Shown: positions 28,601-35,706 of the stretch, piece after piece | Numbering within the stretch: the first letter of the stretch is position 1 | Layout of the letters: each line of letters begins with the position of its first letter | DNA from: Schistosoma haematobium | Taxonomy: Eukaryota > Platyhelminthes > Trematoda > Strigeidida > Schistosomatidae | Direction of reading: 5' to 3' | NCBI RefSeq assembly: GCF_000699445.3 | Contig: NC_067196.1 | Location: forward strand, 7,249,616 to 7,313,615 | Length of the DNA stretch: 64,000 bases | Position numbers and translations under genes: made by a program | The notes under the pieces: generated by a model | What the model was told of the DNA's origin: nothing | What the model saw: the letters and a program-made list of their open reading frames with translations, nothing else | Databases searched by the model: none

Positions 28601-31600
28601 GGAGTTCTAATGAGAAGTCGCGGCCAATATAGTCCAATCCGTATCGGATGGAGACAGTTAGCCACCTCAAACAAAGGATGGAGGATTGCGCAAGATCATG
28701 GATCGACTGAAGTTAGACATTAACACTGTTGGATGCCCGTCCAATGGTCTTGAAGTTAGACGTTCGCATATTAGACCGCAGGTCCTGGGTTCGAGCCCGG
28801 CATGTGAAGTCGTAAACGCTCACTATTGAGCAATCCCATACTATAATGAAACAACTGTCCAGTGCTTCCAGGTTTTCAACGATGGTCTAGCTAACATCGA
28901 CTCGTGAATTTAACTGTGAAAAAGCTGAATTGAATAATAATTTCATTTAATTTAAATATTGATATGAATTGTTTTCGATCATTTTATTCCACTCTGAATG
29001 TATATAAAAATTCTTAACTTTAATTCATTAATGGAGTTGCTCATGTTGTATGTATGCGTGTTTAATCATCTCAGTATGAAACGTTTTGTTTTAACTCAAT
29101 CTATGTGTTTATATCTTTCTCGAACGTGTAACTATGGTTACAGGTGTTGTTGTGTTGTTTTTTTTTGTTGGAAAAAAAGTAAAATAATATTCAATGAAAA
29201 TATTCAGGACTTAATGATTCTTAACAGATTATGTATAATTATTCTTTTTTCTATTAAGATTATAATGCAAAACATGAAAATCTTGTATAGGTTGAAGTGA
29301 TGGTGGTTTGGGTCAAATTAAAGATACAACACGAACTCTACTATAATTTCACTGTTAGTTCTACATAGTTGTAGAAGTTCAAAACTCTTCGTTGGCTAAA
29401 TATTATTTTGGGTGTAACTTAACAAGTGCTGTTTATTCATTTGTTTTTTTTGTGTGTGTTTGTTTTATGATATCTGGTGTATTTCAATTAGGTAATTCCT
29501 AGTGATTGGATCTAGATTTAGATTTTTTATATTGAGTGCCTTTTTGTTTGGATGATATATCTGTAATATTATTAAAAAATGTTGTGAAGATTTCCGGAGT
29601 TGAAGTTGCACATCACGAATAGACTTAGGTTAGACAATTGTTGAAGGAAGCATTGGACTATCACTTCTTCGTAGTATGGGACCTCTGTGGATTGCACATT
29701 CAAAACTCCACCTAAAACGGCATTTAAATTACTGATTTAACACCGATTGATTTACATTTCTAATTTTAGTTAATTAACTATATTGTGCGACCATCATGCA
29801 ATTATCATCAGTGATATTTTTCACCCTTCATGTTGACTATGGTGTAAAACTTCAAATTCATTAATCCTCATTATACCGTATAACAGTGTATATGTACTTA
29901 TTATTTACTAACATCAAAGGTGATTCTCGAAGTTCTAATAGCAAACTGTAACCAGTGCAAACGAATATGAGAACACAATATCACGAATTGACTGAAATCA
30001 AAAATCTCAACTCAATAATATGAAGTTTAAGCGTTCTTCGCGCAGTCTAAAAGTCTTACGTATCTGTAATACCTAAGGAGTCGATTTTGCCTTATGGGAT
30101 AAAAACTCGTGTCACATTATCATTAACAACAAACTGATCTTAACTGGACTACTACCTGTAAGCACTGGACTGCTGTATGGGATACATCGGTTGTGGGCAT
30201 TCACAACTATTCATCTGGGAAGTAAATCCAAGCTGTTCGGTCTCATGTCAATCTCTAGACTTCTGAGCTCTCATACTATGGTTCAATCAGTTCACAATAC
30301 TGTGCAACTTTCATCCATCGCCTCCAGTGAATAACTGTCTCATATTAATGTACTAGTAATAATCATGCGCTCACAAGTGATAAGCTTCAAGATACAACCA
30401 AGCCGGTTGTGTGACAGTTATTTACTGCCGGCAGTTGAAGATAATGGGATTCAGAAAAATTGTACCAGTTCAGTGGTCTAGAGGTTAAGTGTTTTCTGCG
30501 AGAGCGAATGGCTTGGGTTCACTTCCCAGATAATTGGTTCTTGGTGGGCACTACTGAGGAGTCTCACACTAGCACGAGACGGCAGTTCAGTTCTTACAAG
30601 TTTTCAGTAGTGGTTTAGCTTATATCAGTTCGTGACTTAAACTATGAGTATTACCATCAGGCTGAATCCTTTTCACAGCACAGTCTTCACTGAACCTCCT
30701 TCTTATGTAGTTCTTCCAAGCTGTGGAGCAAGCTATCTATTCAATATATGATGTAGTCGAATGGTTACATTTTTCTTCCCCACCTGTTCAAATGTCATTA
30801 TCTTCCCCTTTCCTGGGTATATACACTATTTGTCTTCCCTTAAACCTTGAGATTAAAATTACTTTATACCTTTCTAATTCTTTCTTCCTGTACTATATCC
30901 TTATACACAACCTTTCTTTTATATATTACTACCATTAAAATAACTAGCTCTGTGAATTTGGTGTTCATCTCATTGTGCTAATGATGTATGGCAACTTGGA
31001 CCGATGCGTATATGTGCTGAATGACTAACTGACTTCCTTGGTATGTTACAAGGTATACGTGTATATCTAAAATGAGAGAGCATTAAGTTTTACTTTTGTT
31101 TTATTAAAGTAGTATTCTACTACCAGCTTCGTATCATGAATTTATTTGATTTAATTTTTACCTAAAATAGATATTATGGACGTCGTTTATTAAGTACATT
31201 GATGCAACATCCTGATTTTGAAAGAACTGCTCAACGACAGTTAACTGGTCAGCCTCTTCGAGCTGTAAAAGAGGCGATTGATCAAATTCATCAAAAAGTA
31301 AGTTGTTTTTTTACAAAGATTTGTATATGCAAGAAGTGAGGCTTTCTTCTAAAGAAATATATAATCATAGTTCTGTTAAAGTCAATTGTATCAGTTGATC
31401 GGAACTGATATTTGTTTACCTGAGTACATTGTTTCTGAACTTTCATCAATAGATGGCGTAATCTGAATACTATTTCGCAGACAACGGATTATGTAATCAC
31501 TGTTTACATTTGAATTATCTAAATTATCGGAAATCTCTTGTGAATGATAAGTATTCTGTTGATACAGTGATACATTTTTAATACAATCTTGTGTTATAAA

Positions 31601-34257
31601 TAAGAACTTTCGTCTAAATTTGAACGAATAGTTTCACAATATTTGGGCGCCGAGTTAATATGAGACATTAAAGAGGAAGAATGTATTTGTAAAATCTCAG
31701 CGAAGGAATATGAAGTAAATCCAACGTTTCGCCTGGCAATCTGGTCCAAGCTTATTCAAGGAAAATATAATCAAACAACAAAATTATCGAATATAAATAG
31801 GTACATAGTTCTCTGGTTTCCTGTATACTGAATAAGTCATCCAATCAACGTTAACAATGTTTAAAGTAGGTATTTCCATTAGTGTGTAAGAAACATGTTG
31901 TGTTACAATTGATTGATCACTGGGTGGTGATCAATGTCATGCGTGTCTAGTCCTTATTAGTGCAGATCGAATGCGATCGATCATGTTGCAATGTGGCCAC
32001 CAGTCCAGGTGAATCGATATTACGGACACTATATATTGAGATTAGATGGTGGTTGGAGGTAGTCGACAGGAAACCCTGGACCTGGGTTTCGTGCTACTTG
32101 GCACTCGTCAGCAAGGTGTACCTGTAATCTTGAGGGAACTGGTGCTCGCTAGTGGATTTGATCTCGTGTCATCCAGCTTCACAGTCAGAGACGTTACCAC
32201 TGAGCTATCCGAGCCGCGATATGTGGTGTGAAACGTAGTGTTAAGATAACAGATTGTGTGTATACGTAAGTGATGTGAGAAGAAATTTCATTCAACTATA
32301 TATTGTCTTCGGTCTGTGTATATTAGGAAAACATATCATTTTATATATGATATGAATCAAAAATGTCACAGCATGCATTAAATGAAGATAAATAAACAAG
32401 ATAAGGAAACAAGATAAAAAACTGAATTCAAAGAGGAATGTATTTGTAATTGAAAGTTTGTGTTATTTTAATGTTCCAGTCAATTGTTTAACATATTCAG
32501 ATAAGATAACTGATTTGAACCGTTGAATGTATTATTTATTGACTAGTTAATATGATATAGATCGATAGAATTGAATAAGGAGTTCAGTTTTACTTATTAA
32601 TTATTAGTTGCCATGGGACAGCCAGTCGTATTCCATCTCTCCTGTTAATACTGTTTGAAGTATCCCATGTATGTAGGGCTTCGGCTGTTAGTCGTTCTTT
32701 GTAAGAATTAAAGCCTTTTTGAATGATTCTTGAACCATTGAAATCAATTGTATGACCCGATTCTATCGAGTGTAATGCTATTGCTGATTTGTTCTCAAGT
32801 TATCTTTACATCATCTGAGGATTTAAGAATGTGTTTTAAGCACAGTTTGTGTTCCTTCACCCTCACATTATGTTATTTAAAGCGTTTGTGTTTATCCAAA
32901 GTTATCCTGCTTTTAGTTCTGCGATCAGTTTGAATTTTCATCCTAACTAATATGTATGTGTCCTCAAATTTACAATCTGATTTGCAAAAAGGGTTAAGAC
33001 GATTCACATGAATATATTAATTCTATATGAAAAATTATATAAAATACATATATGGGTGTGGACTACATTACCTTAAACTATTACATATTCATGTCAAATT
33101 TTGCCTGGTTTATACAACTTTGCACTCATATAGCACTATTTCGTAGTTTCAATTGTTGATCTGATTGGGATATAATAGTCCTCAATATAATAATATCAAC
33201 ATCACTTGGTGCTTGCACTAAACTAAATTTAACATATATTTAACATATAAATAACATAATCTGTAGGTATAGGGTTATAGAAATTATTGAATTTCATTGA
33301 AATATATGTTGAACAACCACTGAAAACCTGGAAGCACTGAACAGCCGTTTCTTCCAAGTATTGGACTTCTCAGTAGTGCACATCTACGATTCTGCATGCA
33401 GCAATAGGACCCAAGACCTCTAATCTAGTGCACGAGCACTTAACCTCTAGACCACTGAGTCGGCATCCAACTTAAATTGGTTTAGGATTTCCATGAGATT
33501 CAACAATATCAACAACTTTTGATTGAGATCATGAACTGATTGATGTTAGACCACCATTGAAAACCTGGAAGCACTGGAAGGCCGTTTCGTCCTATTGTGG
33601 GACTGCTCAGCAGTGCGCATCCACGATCCCGCTCGCAAGATCCGAACCCAGGGCCTTCAGTCTCGCGCGCGAACGCTTAACCTACTGGACCACTGAGCCG
33701 GCATCCAGTGATCTTAATGTCTAACCTCAACCCTATATTTACAGTTATCGATTCTTCCATAGTTATTTTTCTTATTCGTCCTCCTTGATGAGAGTTTCCC
33801 GATATAACGATCTTATAATTTAACGTATGTACACCGATATTTTAACAATTATTACTATCATGTTCAGGTTGTTGAAGCAGCTGAAGAGAAACCACAATAT
33901 AACACCACTTTAAGTTATTATTGCAATGTTTATTGTTCCTGGTTTATGATTAACATTATGTGTTGTAAGATAGCACGATATATAGAATTATATGTCATTT
34001 TAATTTTATTTTCATAAATTTATCAAGAAAAACTAACAATAATACCACCATCTTGTTTAAAAACATTATTTCACGTAACCATGGTGTAAATCCTTGATTT
34101 ATCTTGTATTATTATTACTATTTCTTTTTCATTCTGTTTTATAGGGCGTTGGAGATTTGCCTTCTTCAATGTCATCTTCAGCTGGTTCTCGCCGTAGGGG
34201 GTTTTCACCAGCGACAAGATCTCGTGGACCCAGTGCTGGTGGTCTTGGTTCCAAAGC

Positions 34258-34261
<4 letters not shown>
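1313..34261 (+). CDS. TOGARAM1: TOGARAM-type ciliary TOG-array protein, 3' part of gene (10 exons)
   Basis: Joined exons: 1313-1480, 11258-11562, 14201-14284, 18222-18339, 19183-19459, 22047-22458, 23857-24074, 26469-26771, 31171-31297, 34145-34261. Every junction has GT/AG and matching phase, giving one open frame to TAA at 34259-34261. The first exons encode a Ser/Thr/Asn-rich linker. From [14 protein letters not shown] (exon 6) to [11 protein letters not shown] (exon 9) the product is a helical HEAT-repeat TOG domain; [17 protein letters not shown] and [15 protein letters not shown] resemble the C-terminal TOG of animal TOGARAM1/2 (crescerin, FAM179). Family members bind tubulin and regulate microtubules inside cilia. 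A basic Gly/Ser/Arg tail follows. The N-terminal TOG domains must lie upstream, outside the window. I cannot tell TOGARAM1 from TOGARAM2, and a linker exon could have been missed. Family call is from remembered motifs, not a search. Confidence 0.85.
1700..2005 (+). mobile_element. LINE-B 3' end, old relic
   Basis: Degraded copy of the C-terminal coding and 3' UTR region of LINE-B. Recognisable parts are acgatcagtggttggtgac and the tail ccaggctttacgtcgatca...actgactga. Confidence 0.5.
2187..2405 (-). repeat. SINE-B copy plus short inverted 3' piece
   Basis: Minus-strand SINE-B from 3' phrase (ggaagcactggacagccg) to head (accacggagtgagcatcc), 2187-2340. A plus-strand fragment with ggttttcaacggtggtct follows at 2341-2405. 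Ribozyme core CTGAGAAG is mutated. Confidence 0.7.
3223..3380 (-). repeat. Dispersed repeat G
   Basis: Matches 50731-50850 (gagaagatttgtagctcagg; gatggagtt). A 45-base piece in opposite orientation lies at 4650-4695. The minus strand has CTGATGA and GATGAAAG, which hint at a Penelope-type hammerhead, but no closed stem III was found. Confidence 0.5.
3505..3915 (+). repeat. LTR-like repeat E, copy 1
   Basis: Aligns by eye with 7605-7995 over nearly 390 bases (e.g. accaatgacgcataaa; ataccataaaatag). It has a TATA-like tttatatac. No flanking coding region; could be a solo LTR. Confidence 0.5.
4320..4655 (-). repeat. SINE-A (Sm-alpha type), near full unit
   Basis: On the minus strand: head with CTCAGTAGCTGAGTGG and B box GGGTTCGAGTCC, then the hammerhead region, then the 3' module. 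The core is broken: CTAACGAG for CTGANGAG and CGAGA for CGAAA. GTC at the cleavage site is kept. Confidence 0.8.
5100..5515 (+). mobile_element. LINE-B 3' end, old relic
   Basis: Encodes [18 protein letters not shown], compare [18 protein letters not shown] at 16.9 kb. The 3' UTR tail follows at about 5420-5515. Frames are broken. Confidence 0.6.
6905..7430 (-). mobile_element. RTE-type LINE-A 3' fragment
   Basis: Minus strand encodes the C-terminal end of a non-LTR reverse transcriptase [38 protein letters not shown] and [13 protein letters not shown], with at least one stop and one frameshift. The 3' tail is a TAAG-type repeat at 6905-6918. It is 5'-truncated at about 7430. Confidence 0.75.
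7605..7995 (+). repeat. LTR-like repeat E, copy 2
   Basis: Second copy of the repeat at 3505-3915, better preserved; ends near tttataataaaacag. Orientation assumed from the TATA-like box. Confidence 0.5.
8870..9180 (+). repeat. Dispersed repeat D
   Basis: Shares long phrases with 15370-15860, 20955-21235 and 39958-40465, e.g. gaaccaattgttggtcaccg and tgggactgcatctcctgacg. No protein family recognised; possibly a retroelement UTR. Confidence 0.7.
10140..10610 (+). mobile_element. LINE-B 3' end
   Basis: Encodes (with frame breaks) [26 protein letters not shown] and [13 protein letters not shown], then a 3' UTR ending at actgactga. 5'-truncated non-LTR retrotransposon; clade not assigned. Confidence 0.75.
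11258..11562 (+). CDS. TOGARAM1: TOGARAM exon 2 (linker)
   Basis: Acceptor AG at 11256-11257 after TTATTTC; donor GT at 11563. It enters by completing a Gly codon, then encodes [13 protein letters not shown] and about 100 polar, low-complexity residues, leaving in phase 0. The frame is open to the donor; the codons read past it are intron. The following AT-rich stretch carries no continuation. Confidence 0.75.
11766..11965 (-). repeat. SINE-C copy
   Basis: Minus copy of the family best seen at 32046-32225. Its ribozyme keeps GACGAG and CGAAA, but the first core base is changed (GTGACGAG). The head is partly eroded and a C-rich block is inserted. Confidence 0.75.
13653..13692 (+). repeat. (AT)20 microsatellite
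   Basis: Forty bases in intron 2. Shorter AT runs occur at about 4740-4758, 20900-20918, 35614-35631 and 44548-44563. Confidence 0.9.
14201..14284 (+). CDS. TOGARAM1: TOGARAM exon 3 (28 residues)
   Basis: Acceptor AG at 14199-14200 (TATTATTTTAG), donor GTATGT at 14285. Phase 0 on both sides. It encodes a very basic helix-like segment, [19 protein letters not shown], unlike the Ser/Asn-rich linker around it. It is too short to be found by ORF length alone; phase and splice sites support it. Confidence 0.7.
15370..15860 (-). repeat. Dispersed repeat D, about 490 bases
   Basis: Longest copy together with 39958-40465. Short open frames in both strands differ between copies and are broken, so coding is not supported. 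GC is higher than surroundings. Confidence 0.75.
16545..17405 (+). mobile_element. LINE-B 3' end, longest copy
   Basis: Encodes, with internal stops, [68 protein letters not shown] and [20 protein letters not shown]. This is the region after the catalytic reverse transcriptase motifs. The 3' UTR ends about 17400 at ttgttactgactgac. Confidence 0.75.
17438..17625 (+). repeat. SINE-B copy
   Basis: Head phrase ttggatgccggctcagtgg, B-box region degraded (ctgagtttgagac), then CTGAGGAA...CGAAA with a deletion that removes the cleavage site and stem I 3'. Ribozyme dead. Confidence 0.8.
18222..18339 (+). CDS. TOGARAM1: TOGARAM exon 4 (linker)
   Basis: Acceptor AG at 18220-18221 after a pyrimidine-rich tract, donor GTAAGT at 18340. 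Phase 0 in, phase 1 out. It encodes about 39 polar residues ([12 protein letters not shown], then Asn/Asp-rich). Composition matches the neighbouring linker exons. Confidence 0.65.
18450..18495 (-). repeat. SINE-A short fragment
   Basis: The phrase gatggatagtggctagcagtgg is the reverse complement of the stem I/3' junction of SINE-A. Only about 45 bases remain, with no ribozyme core. Confidence 0.6.
19183..19459 (+). CDS. TOGARAM1: TOGARAM exon 5 (linker)
   Basis: Acceptor AG at 19181-19182, directly after a run of seven T. The preceding single base plus TC gives a Phe codon, then [12 protein letters not shown] and [14 protein letters not shown] follow. Donor GTAAGT starts at 19460; the exon ends in phase 2. 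It is Pro/Ser-rich with a basic [11 protein letters not shown] patch. An alternative acceptor at 19199-19200 would break the frame. Confidence 0.75.
19967..20200 (+). repeat. LTR-like repeat F, copy 1 (about 234 bases)
   Basis: Begins TGTTATAACTCT and ends GATATAACA (TG...CA). It matches 47985-48213 across its length. The polyadenylation-like ttaataaatcatcactt is inside. No target duplication seen. Confidence 0.5.
20690..20770 (+). mobile_element. LINE-B 3' tail fragment
   Basis: Matches the last 75 bases of LINE-B (gctaatgtggtatggcaact), as at 17335. Confidence 0.6.
20955..21235 (-). repeat. Dispersed repeat D, partial
   Basis: Retains atgcggtcacacggtatccg to ccaccaactcgtttaaagc; the outer part is missing. 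Confidence 0.65.
22047..22458 (+). CDS. TOGARAM1: TOGARAM exon 6 (start of C-terminal TOG domain)
   Basis: Acceptor AG at 22045-22046 (TTCTCATTAG), donor GTAATA at 22459. The first base completes a Glu codon (GA|A). After about 45 linker residues the TOG domain begins ([17 protein letters not shown]) and runs to [11 protein letters not shown] poly-Ser/Thr insert with SASAGSSRQ sits in the first HEAT-repeat loop. Upstream in-frame codons from 21973 are intron. Confidence 0.85.
23370..23490 (-). repeat. SINE-C head fragment
   Basis: The phrase cagagacgttaccaccgaat is the minus-strand head of SINE-C. The ribozyme region is eroded beyond recognition. Confidence 0.5.
23857..24074 (+). CDS. TOGARAM1: TOGARAM exon 7 (TOG HEAT repeats)
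   Basis: Acceptor AG at 23855-23856, phase 0, donor GTAAGT at 24075. It encodes [17 protein letters not shown], a conserved core with [12 protein letters not shown], and [16 protein letters not shown]. These are typical TOG helices in TOGARAM proteins. It ends in phase 2 inside a Gly codon completed by exon 8. Confidence 0.9.
24485..24560 (+). repeat. SINE-B 3' fragment
   Basis: Starts inside the ribozyme stem II (tactatgacgaaatggcc) and runs to the 3' phrase (tggtggtctagctttaatcg). The head is absent. Confidence 0.65.
24633..24720 (+). repeat. Penelope-type hammerhead repeat, fragment
   Basis: AAGAATTGACTTACATTGAG, then TCACGAAAC and an ATC. It matches the stem II/GAAA part of the hammerhead in flatworm Penelope-like elements. 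The CTGA half is eroded. Confidence 0.5.
25305..25480 (+). repeat. SINE-C copy
   Basis: Plus copy. The head has a perfect A box (TAGCTCAGTTG) and a B-box-like GTGCTCGATTCC. The ribozyme reads GTGACGAG and CTAAA, so the core is broken. Confidence 0.75.
26469..26771 (+). CDS. TOGARAM1: TOGARAM exon 8 (TOG HEAT repeats with loop insert)
   Basis: Acceptor AG at 26467-26468, donor GTAAGT at 26772. It starts by completing Gly, then [21 protein letters not shown] Gly/Asn/Ser-rich insert ([10 protein letters not shown] and following) separates two helical blocks; [20 protein letters not shown] resumes the TOG fold. It ends in phase 2 (CG|A, Arg). Confidence 0.9.
26940..27480 (+). mobile_element. LINE-B 3' end, decayed
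   Basis: Retains aagagaggtcaacccaaaa and a tail (tatgacaacttgacgac...tccgactaa) but has many stops and indels. Confidence 0.55.
27695..27739 (+). ncRNA. Hammerhead ribozyme motif, SINE-A copy 1
   Basis: Stem I ATCCAG/CTGGAT is six perfect pairs. The core is TTGATGAG (first C changed to T), CGAAA is intact, and GTC precedes stem I 3'. Stem II (CCT/AGG) is short. The core change probably lowers or abolishes cleavage. Confidence 0.65.
28018..28062 (+). ncRNA. Hammerhead ribozyme motif, SINE-A copy 2
   Basis: Stem I ATCCAG/ATGGAT, core TTGACGAG, GAAA, GTC. It shares the C-to-T core change with copy 1 and with the copy near 395, so this is a subfamily trait. Confidence 0.55.
28424..28560. repeat. 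SINE-B-derived foldback
   Basis: Ends are inverted: ttatcagtatggggatt on the left and its near complement on the right (aatccccacatactgataa). Inside are SINE-B 3' phrases in the minus orientation. Looks like a foldback made from the SINE 3' end. Confidence 0.55.
28700..28925 (+). repeat. SINE-B copy
   Basis: Complete head to 3' end, with B box GGGTTCGAGCCC kept. The ribozyme region reads TTGAGCAA and TGAAA, so the core is broken; GTCCAGTGC at the cleavage side is kept. Confidence 0.75.
30175..30650. repeat. Two decayed SINE-B copies in opposite orientation
   Basis: A minus copy (30175-30300) and a plus copy (30470-30650) flank a module (cgctcacaagtgataagcttcaag) also found beside SINE-B at 28570 and 42390. 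The plus copy has CTGAGGAG but CGAGA. Confidence 0.6.
30790..31045 (+). mobile_element. LINE-B 3' UTR fragment
   Basis: Starts in the last coding bases (tatacactatttgtcttcc) and ends at the actaactgac tail. Very similar to 39050-39285. Confidence 0.65.
31171..31297 (+). CDS. TOGARAM1: TOGARAM exon 9 (end of TOG domain)
   Basis: Acceptor AG at 31169-31170, donor GTAAGT at 31298. It encodes [18 protein letters not shown] and [12 protein letters not shown]. The phrase (QETR)YYGR..L...M.HPDF is the most recognisable TOGARAM C-terminal motif. Phase 0 out. The exon is only 127 bases, so it does not show up as a long ORF. Confidence 0.9.
31721..31760 (-). ncRNA. Penelope-type hammerhead-like motif, decayed
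   Basis: On minus: TTGAATAAG in place of CTGATGAAG, stem II GCTTGG/CCAGGC (six pairs), GAAAC, GTT in place of GTC. Probably inactive. Confidence 0.45.
32046..32225 (-). repeat. SINE-C copy, best preserved
   Basis: On minus: head with A box TAGCTCAGTGG and B-box-like GAGATCAAATCC, then an intact hammerhead, then the 3' phrase cctgtcgactacctccaacc. It is inserted in a Penelope-like relic on the same strand. Confidence 0.85.
32073..32117 (-). ncRNA. Hammerhead ribozyme, intact core, SINE-C
   Basis: On minus, in order: stem I ACCTTG, core CTGACGAG, stem II GTGC-loop-GCAC, GAAA, stem III ACC-CA-GGT, cleavage triplet GTC, stem I 3' CAGGGT. Every invariant position is met. Stem I has six pairs (one G.U), stem II four, stem III three with a two-base loop. 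Short stem III is normal for metazoan retroelement hammerheads, which may cleave best as dimers. Confidence 0.8.
33305..33475 (-). repeat. SINE-B copy
   Basis: Minus-strand copy from aaaacctggaagcactgaac to ccactgagtcggcatcc. Core CTGAGAAG and cleavage triplet GTT, both altered. Confidence 0.75.
33528..33735 (-). repeat. SINE-B copy
   Basis: Minus-strand, full length, head ends at ccactgagccggcatccag. The core reads CTGAGCAG and the cleavage triplet is TTC; stem I GCACTG/CAGTGC is perfect. Confidence 0.8.
34145..34261 (+). CDS. TOGARAM1: TOGARAM terminal exon with stop
   Basis: Acceptor AG at 34143-34144 after CTGTTTTAT. It encodes 38 residues, [19 protein letters not shown] then a Ser/Arg/Gly tail ending GGLGSKA, and TAA at 34259-34261. 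The stop abuts a 66-base (AT)n tract. Both strands also show open frames across the AT repeat; those are artefacts of the repeat. Confidence 0.85.

Positions 34262-34326
<65 letters not shown>
34261..34326 (+). repeat. (AT)33 microsatellite
   Basis: Sixty-six perfect bases starting at the last base of the TOGARAM stop codon. Confidence 0.95.
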
Positions 34327-34329
<3 letters not shown>

Positions 34330-34606
34330 ATTTGCATATCCTCTAATTTCTGAATACATTTTCAACTTTTGGTCATTGCTAGTCTCAACTTTCTTGCAAA
34401 TCCGCTCATATATATATACAAAGATTGTTTTACGTCTCTCCAGTCTTGTTTTAATTTAACTAATACATAATTCCATCTGGTTTTTTGTTCAACTGTAAAT
34501 GTTTAGTTTTCTCCCAAGAGTTTTTTTAAATGAAAGGATAAAAAGTAGAATAATGATTTTTGTATTCTTGAAGTACACAGTGTTGAGTGATTGAAAACCT
34601 TTTTCT

Positions 34607-34610
<4 letters not shown>

Positions 34611-34684
<74 letters not shown>
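34611..34684 (+). repeat. (AT)37 microsatellite
   Basis: Seventy-four bases of perfect AT within the presumed 3' UTR. Confidence 0.95.
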
Positions 34685-34686
<2 letters not shown>

Positions 34687-35659
34687 TATTAAGTAGTAAC
34701 AATACAGAGTAGAATAATAGTGTTATTGTCCTGTGATTTTTTTTGTCTAGTTCACGTCTTGTATTTTTGTAACACTATTTTCTATTCCTATCCTCTTAAC
34801 CAAGAAACAAAAAAAAACACAGAAAAAACAAATAAACAAAACAGATTGTCACTGTGTAGTGACTAATAATTTGAATTTTTTGTTTGTTTGTCTCCAAGAT
34901 AGTCTAATTTATTTATTTAGTTTCATTCAACAGGAAAATTGATTGAATAATTGCACAATACTTTATTCATGTAAAAGTGATATTGTTTTGATGAACAGAA
35001 AAAAAATACATTATTTTGTTAAAAGTATAGATCTCTTAGTTGTTACGTAATTGTTTGTAATCTTATGTTAATGATACATTGTTGCTTACTTCAATCTTCT
35101 CTACTTGATTTTCTTCTTTTATTATTTATACTTTTTACTTAGAATTGCTATTGATAGTAACTGAGTAAATATTAATGATAACTTCTTTTCATTTTTTTTC
35201 ATCTTTAATCAATCGCTCATGATAGAGTAGTTACTGTGGACTAAGCACATTCTTTCTCATTTTAACACTACATTTTAGTGTGCACGTACAAGTTTATGAC
35301 TTTAACTATTTTATATTCTTTATTACTGTATTAAAAGTGATCACGTTTGTTCCATATCATTTCTACTATCTATTATATCGGTTGTAGATTAACCTTTGTT
35401 TATTCCATATATATATTTGATTGTTCTTCTTATTTTTTTAATCGTATTCTATTAATCTATCAATTCAATGTTTTAATCCATATTAATACATTGAATTGAT
35501 AATAGTTTGTTTAAAAAGAAGAAAAGTTAAGTACATTGAATTGCTCACGAATATAAGGTCTTTTATAATTGATTTTTATTTTGCTCATAGTGTCATAATT
35601 GTCATAATTATCTTATATATATATATATATACTGTAATATCATTTGATATTAGGTCAAT

Positions 35660-35706
35660 GTTTTATTATTATTATTATTATTTTTTGTTGTTGTTGTTGT
35701 TGTTGT
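35660..35706 (+). repeat. (TTA)n then (TTG)n microsatellite
   Basis: Two adjoining triplet tracts joined by a T run. An open frame across them is an artefact. Confidence 0.9.

Larger units (their letters stand above)
22459..31170 (+). other. TOGARAM introns 6-8 (around exons 7 and 8)
   Basis: Contents: SINE-C fragments (23370-23490, 25305-25480), a SINE-B 3' fragment (24485-24560), a Penelope-type repeat (24633-24720), a LINE-B relic (26940-27480), a tandem SINE-A dimer (27585-28098), SINE-B material (28424-28925, 30175-30650) and a LINE-B tail (30790-31045). Nothing recognised in 22470-23360, 24740-25300, 25480-26460 and 29000-30170. Confidence 0.5.
31640..32940 (-). mobile_element. Penelope-like retroelement relic (3' ORF end and terminal repeat)
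   Basis: On minus, 32940 to 32630 encodes in shifting frames pieces such as [24 protein letters not shown] and [15 protein letters not shown]. These resemble the end of the GIY-YIG endonuclease region of Penelope-like proteins. About 0.9 kb downstream (31721-31760, minus) is a hammerhead-like terminal motif. SINE-C interrupts it at 32046-32225. Assignment is by remembered motif order. Confidence 0.5.
31298..34144 (+). other. TOGARAM intron 9
   Basis: It holds a minus-strand Penelope-like relic (31640-32940) interrupted by SINE-C (32046-32225), then two minus-strand SINE-B copies (33305-33735). A possible alternative terminal exon begins at 33868. The AT-rich stretch 32940-33300 shows nothing. 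Confidence 0.5.

Noticed and set aside
28998..29300. 100-codon open frame in TOGARAM intron 8
   Set aside because: T-rich, Cys/Phe/Ile-heavy chance frame with no motif. The TOGARAM phases already join without it.
34071..34346. Open frames on both strands through the AT tract
   Set aside because: The Tyr-Ile runs come from (AT)n, and the rest overlaps the TOGARAM terminal exon in wrong frames.
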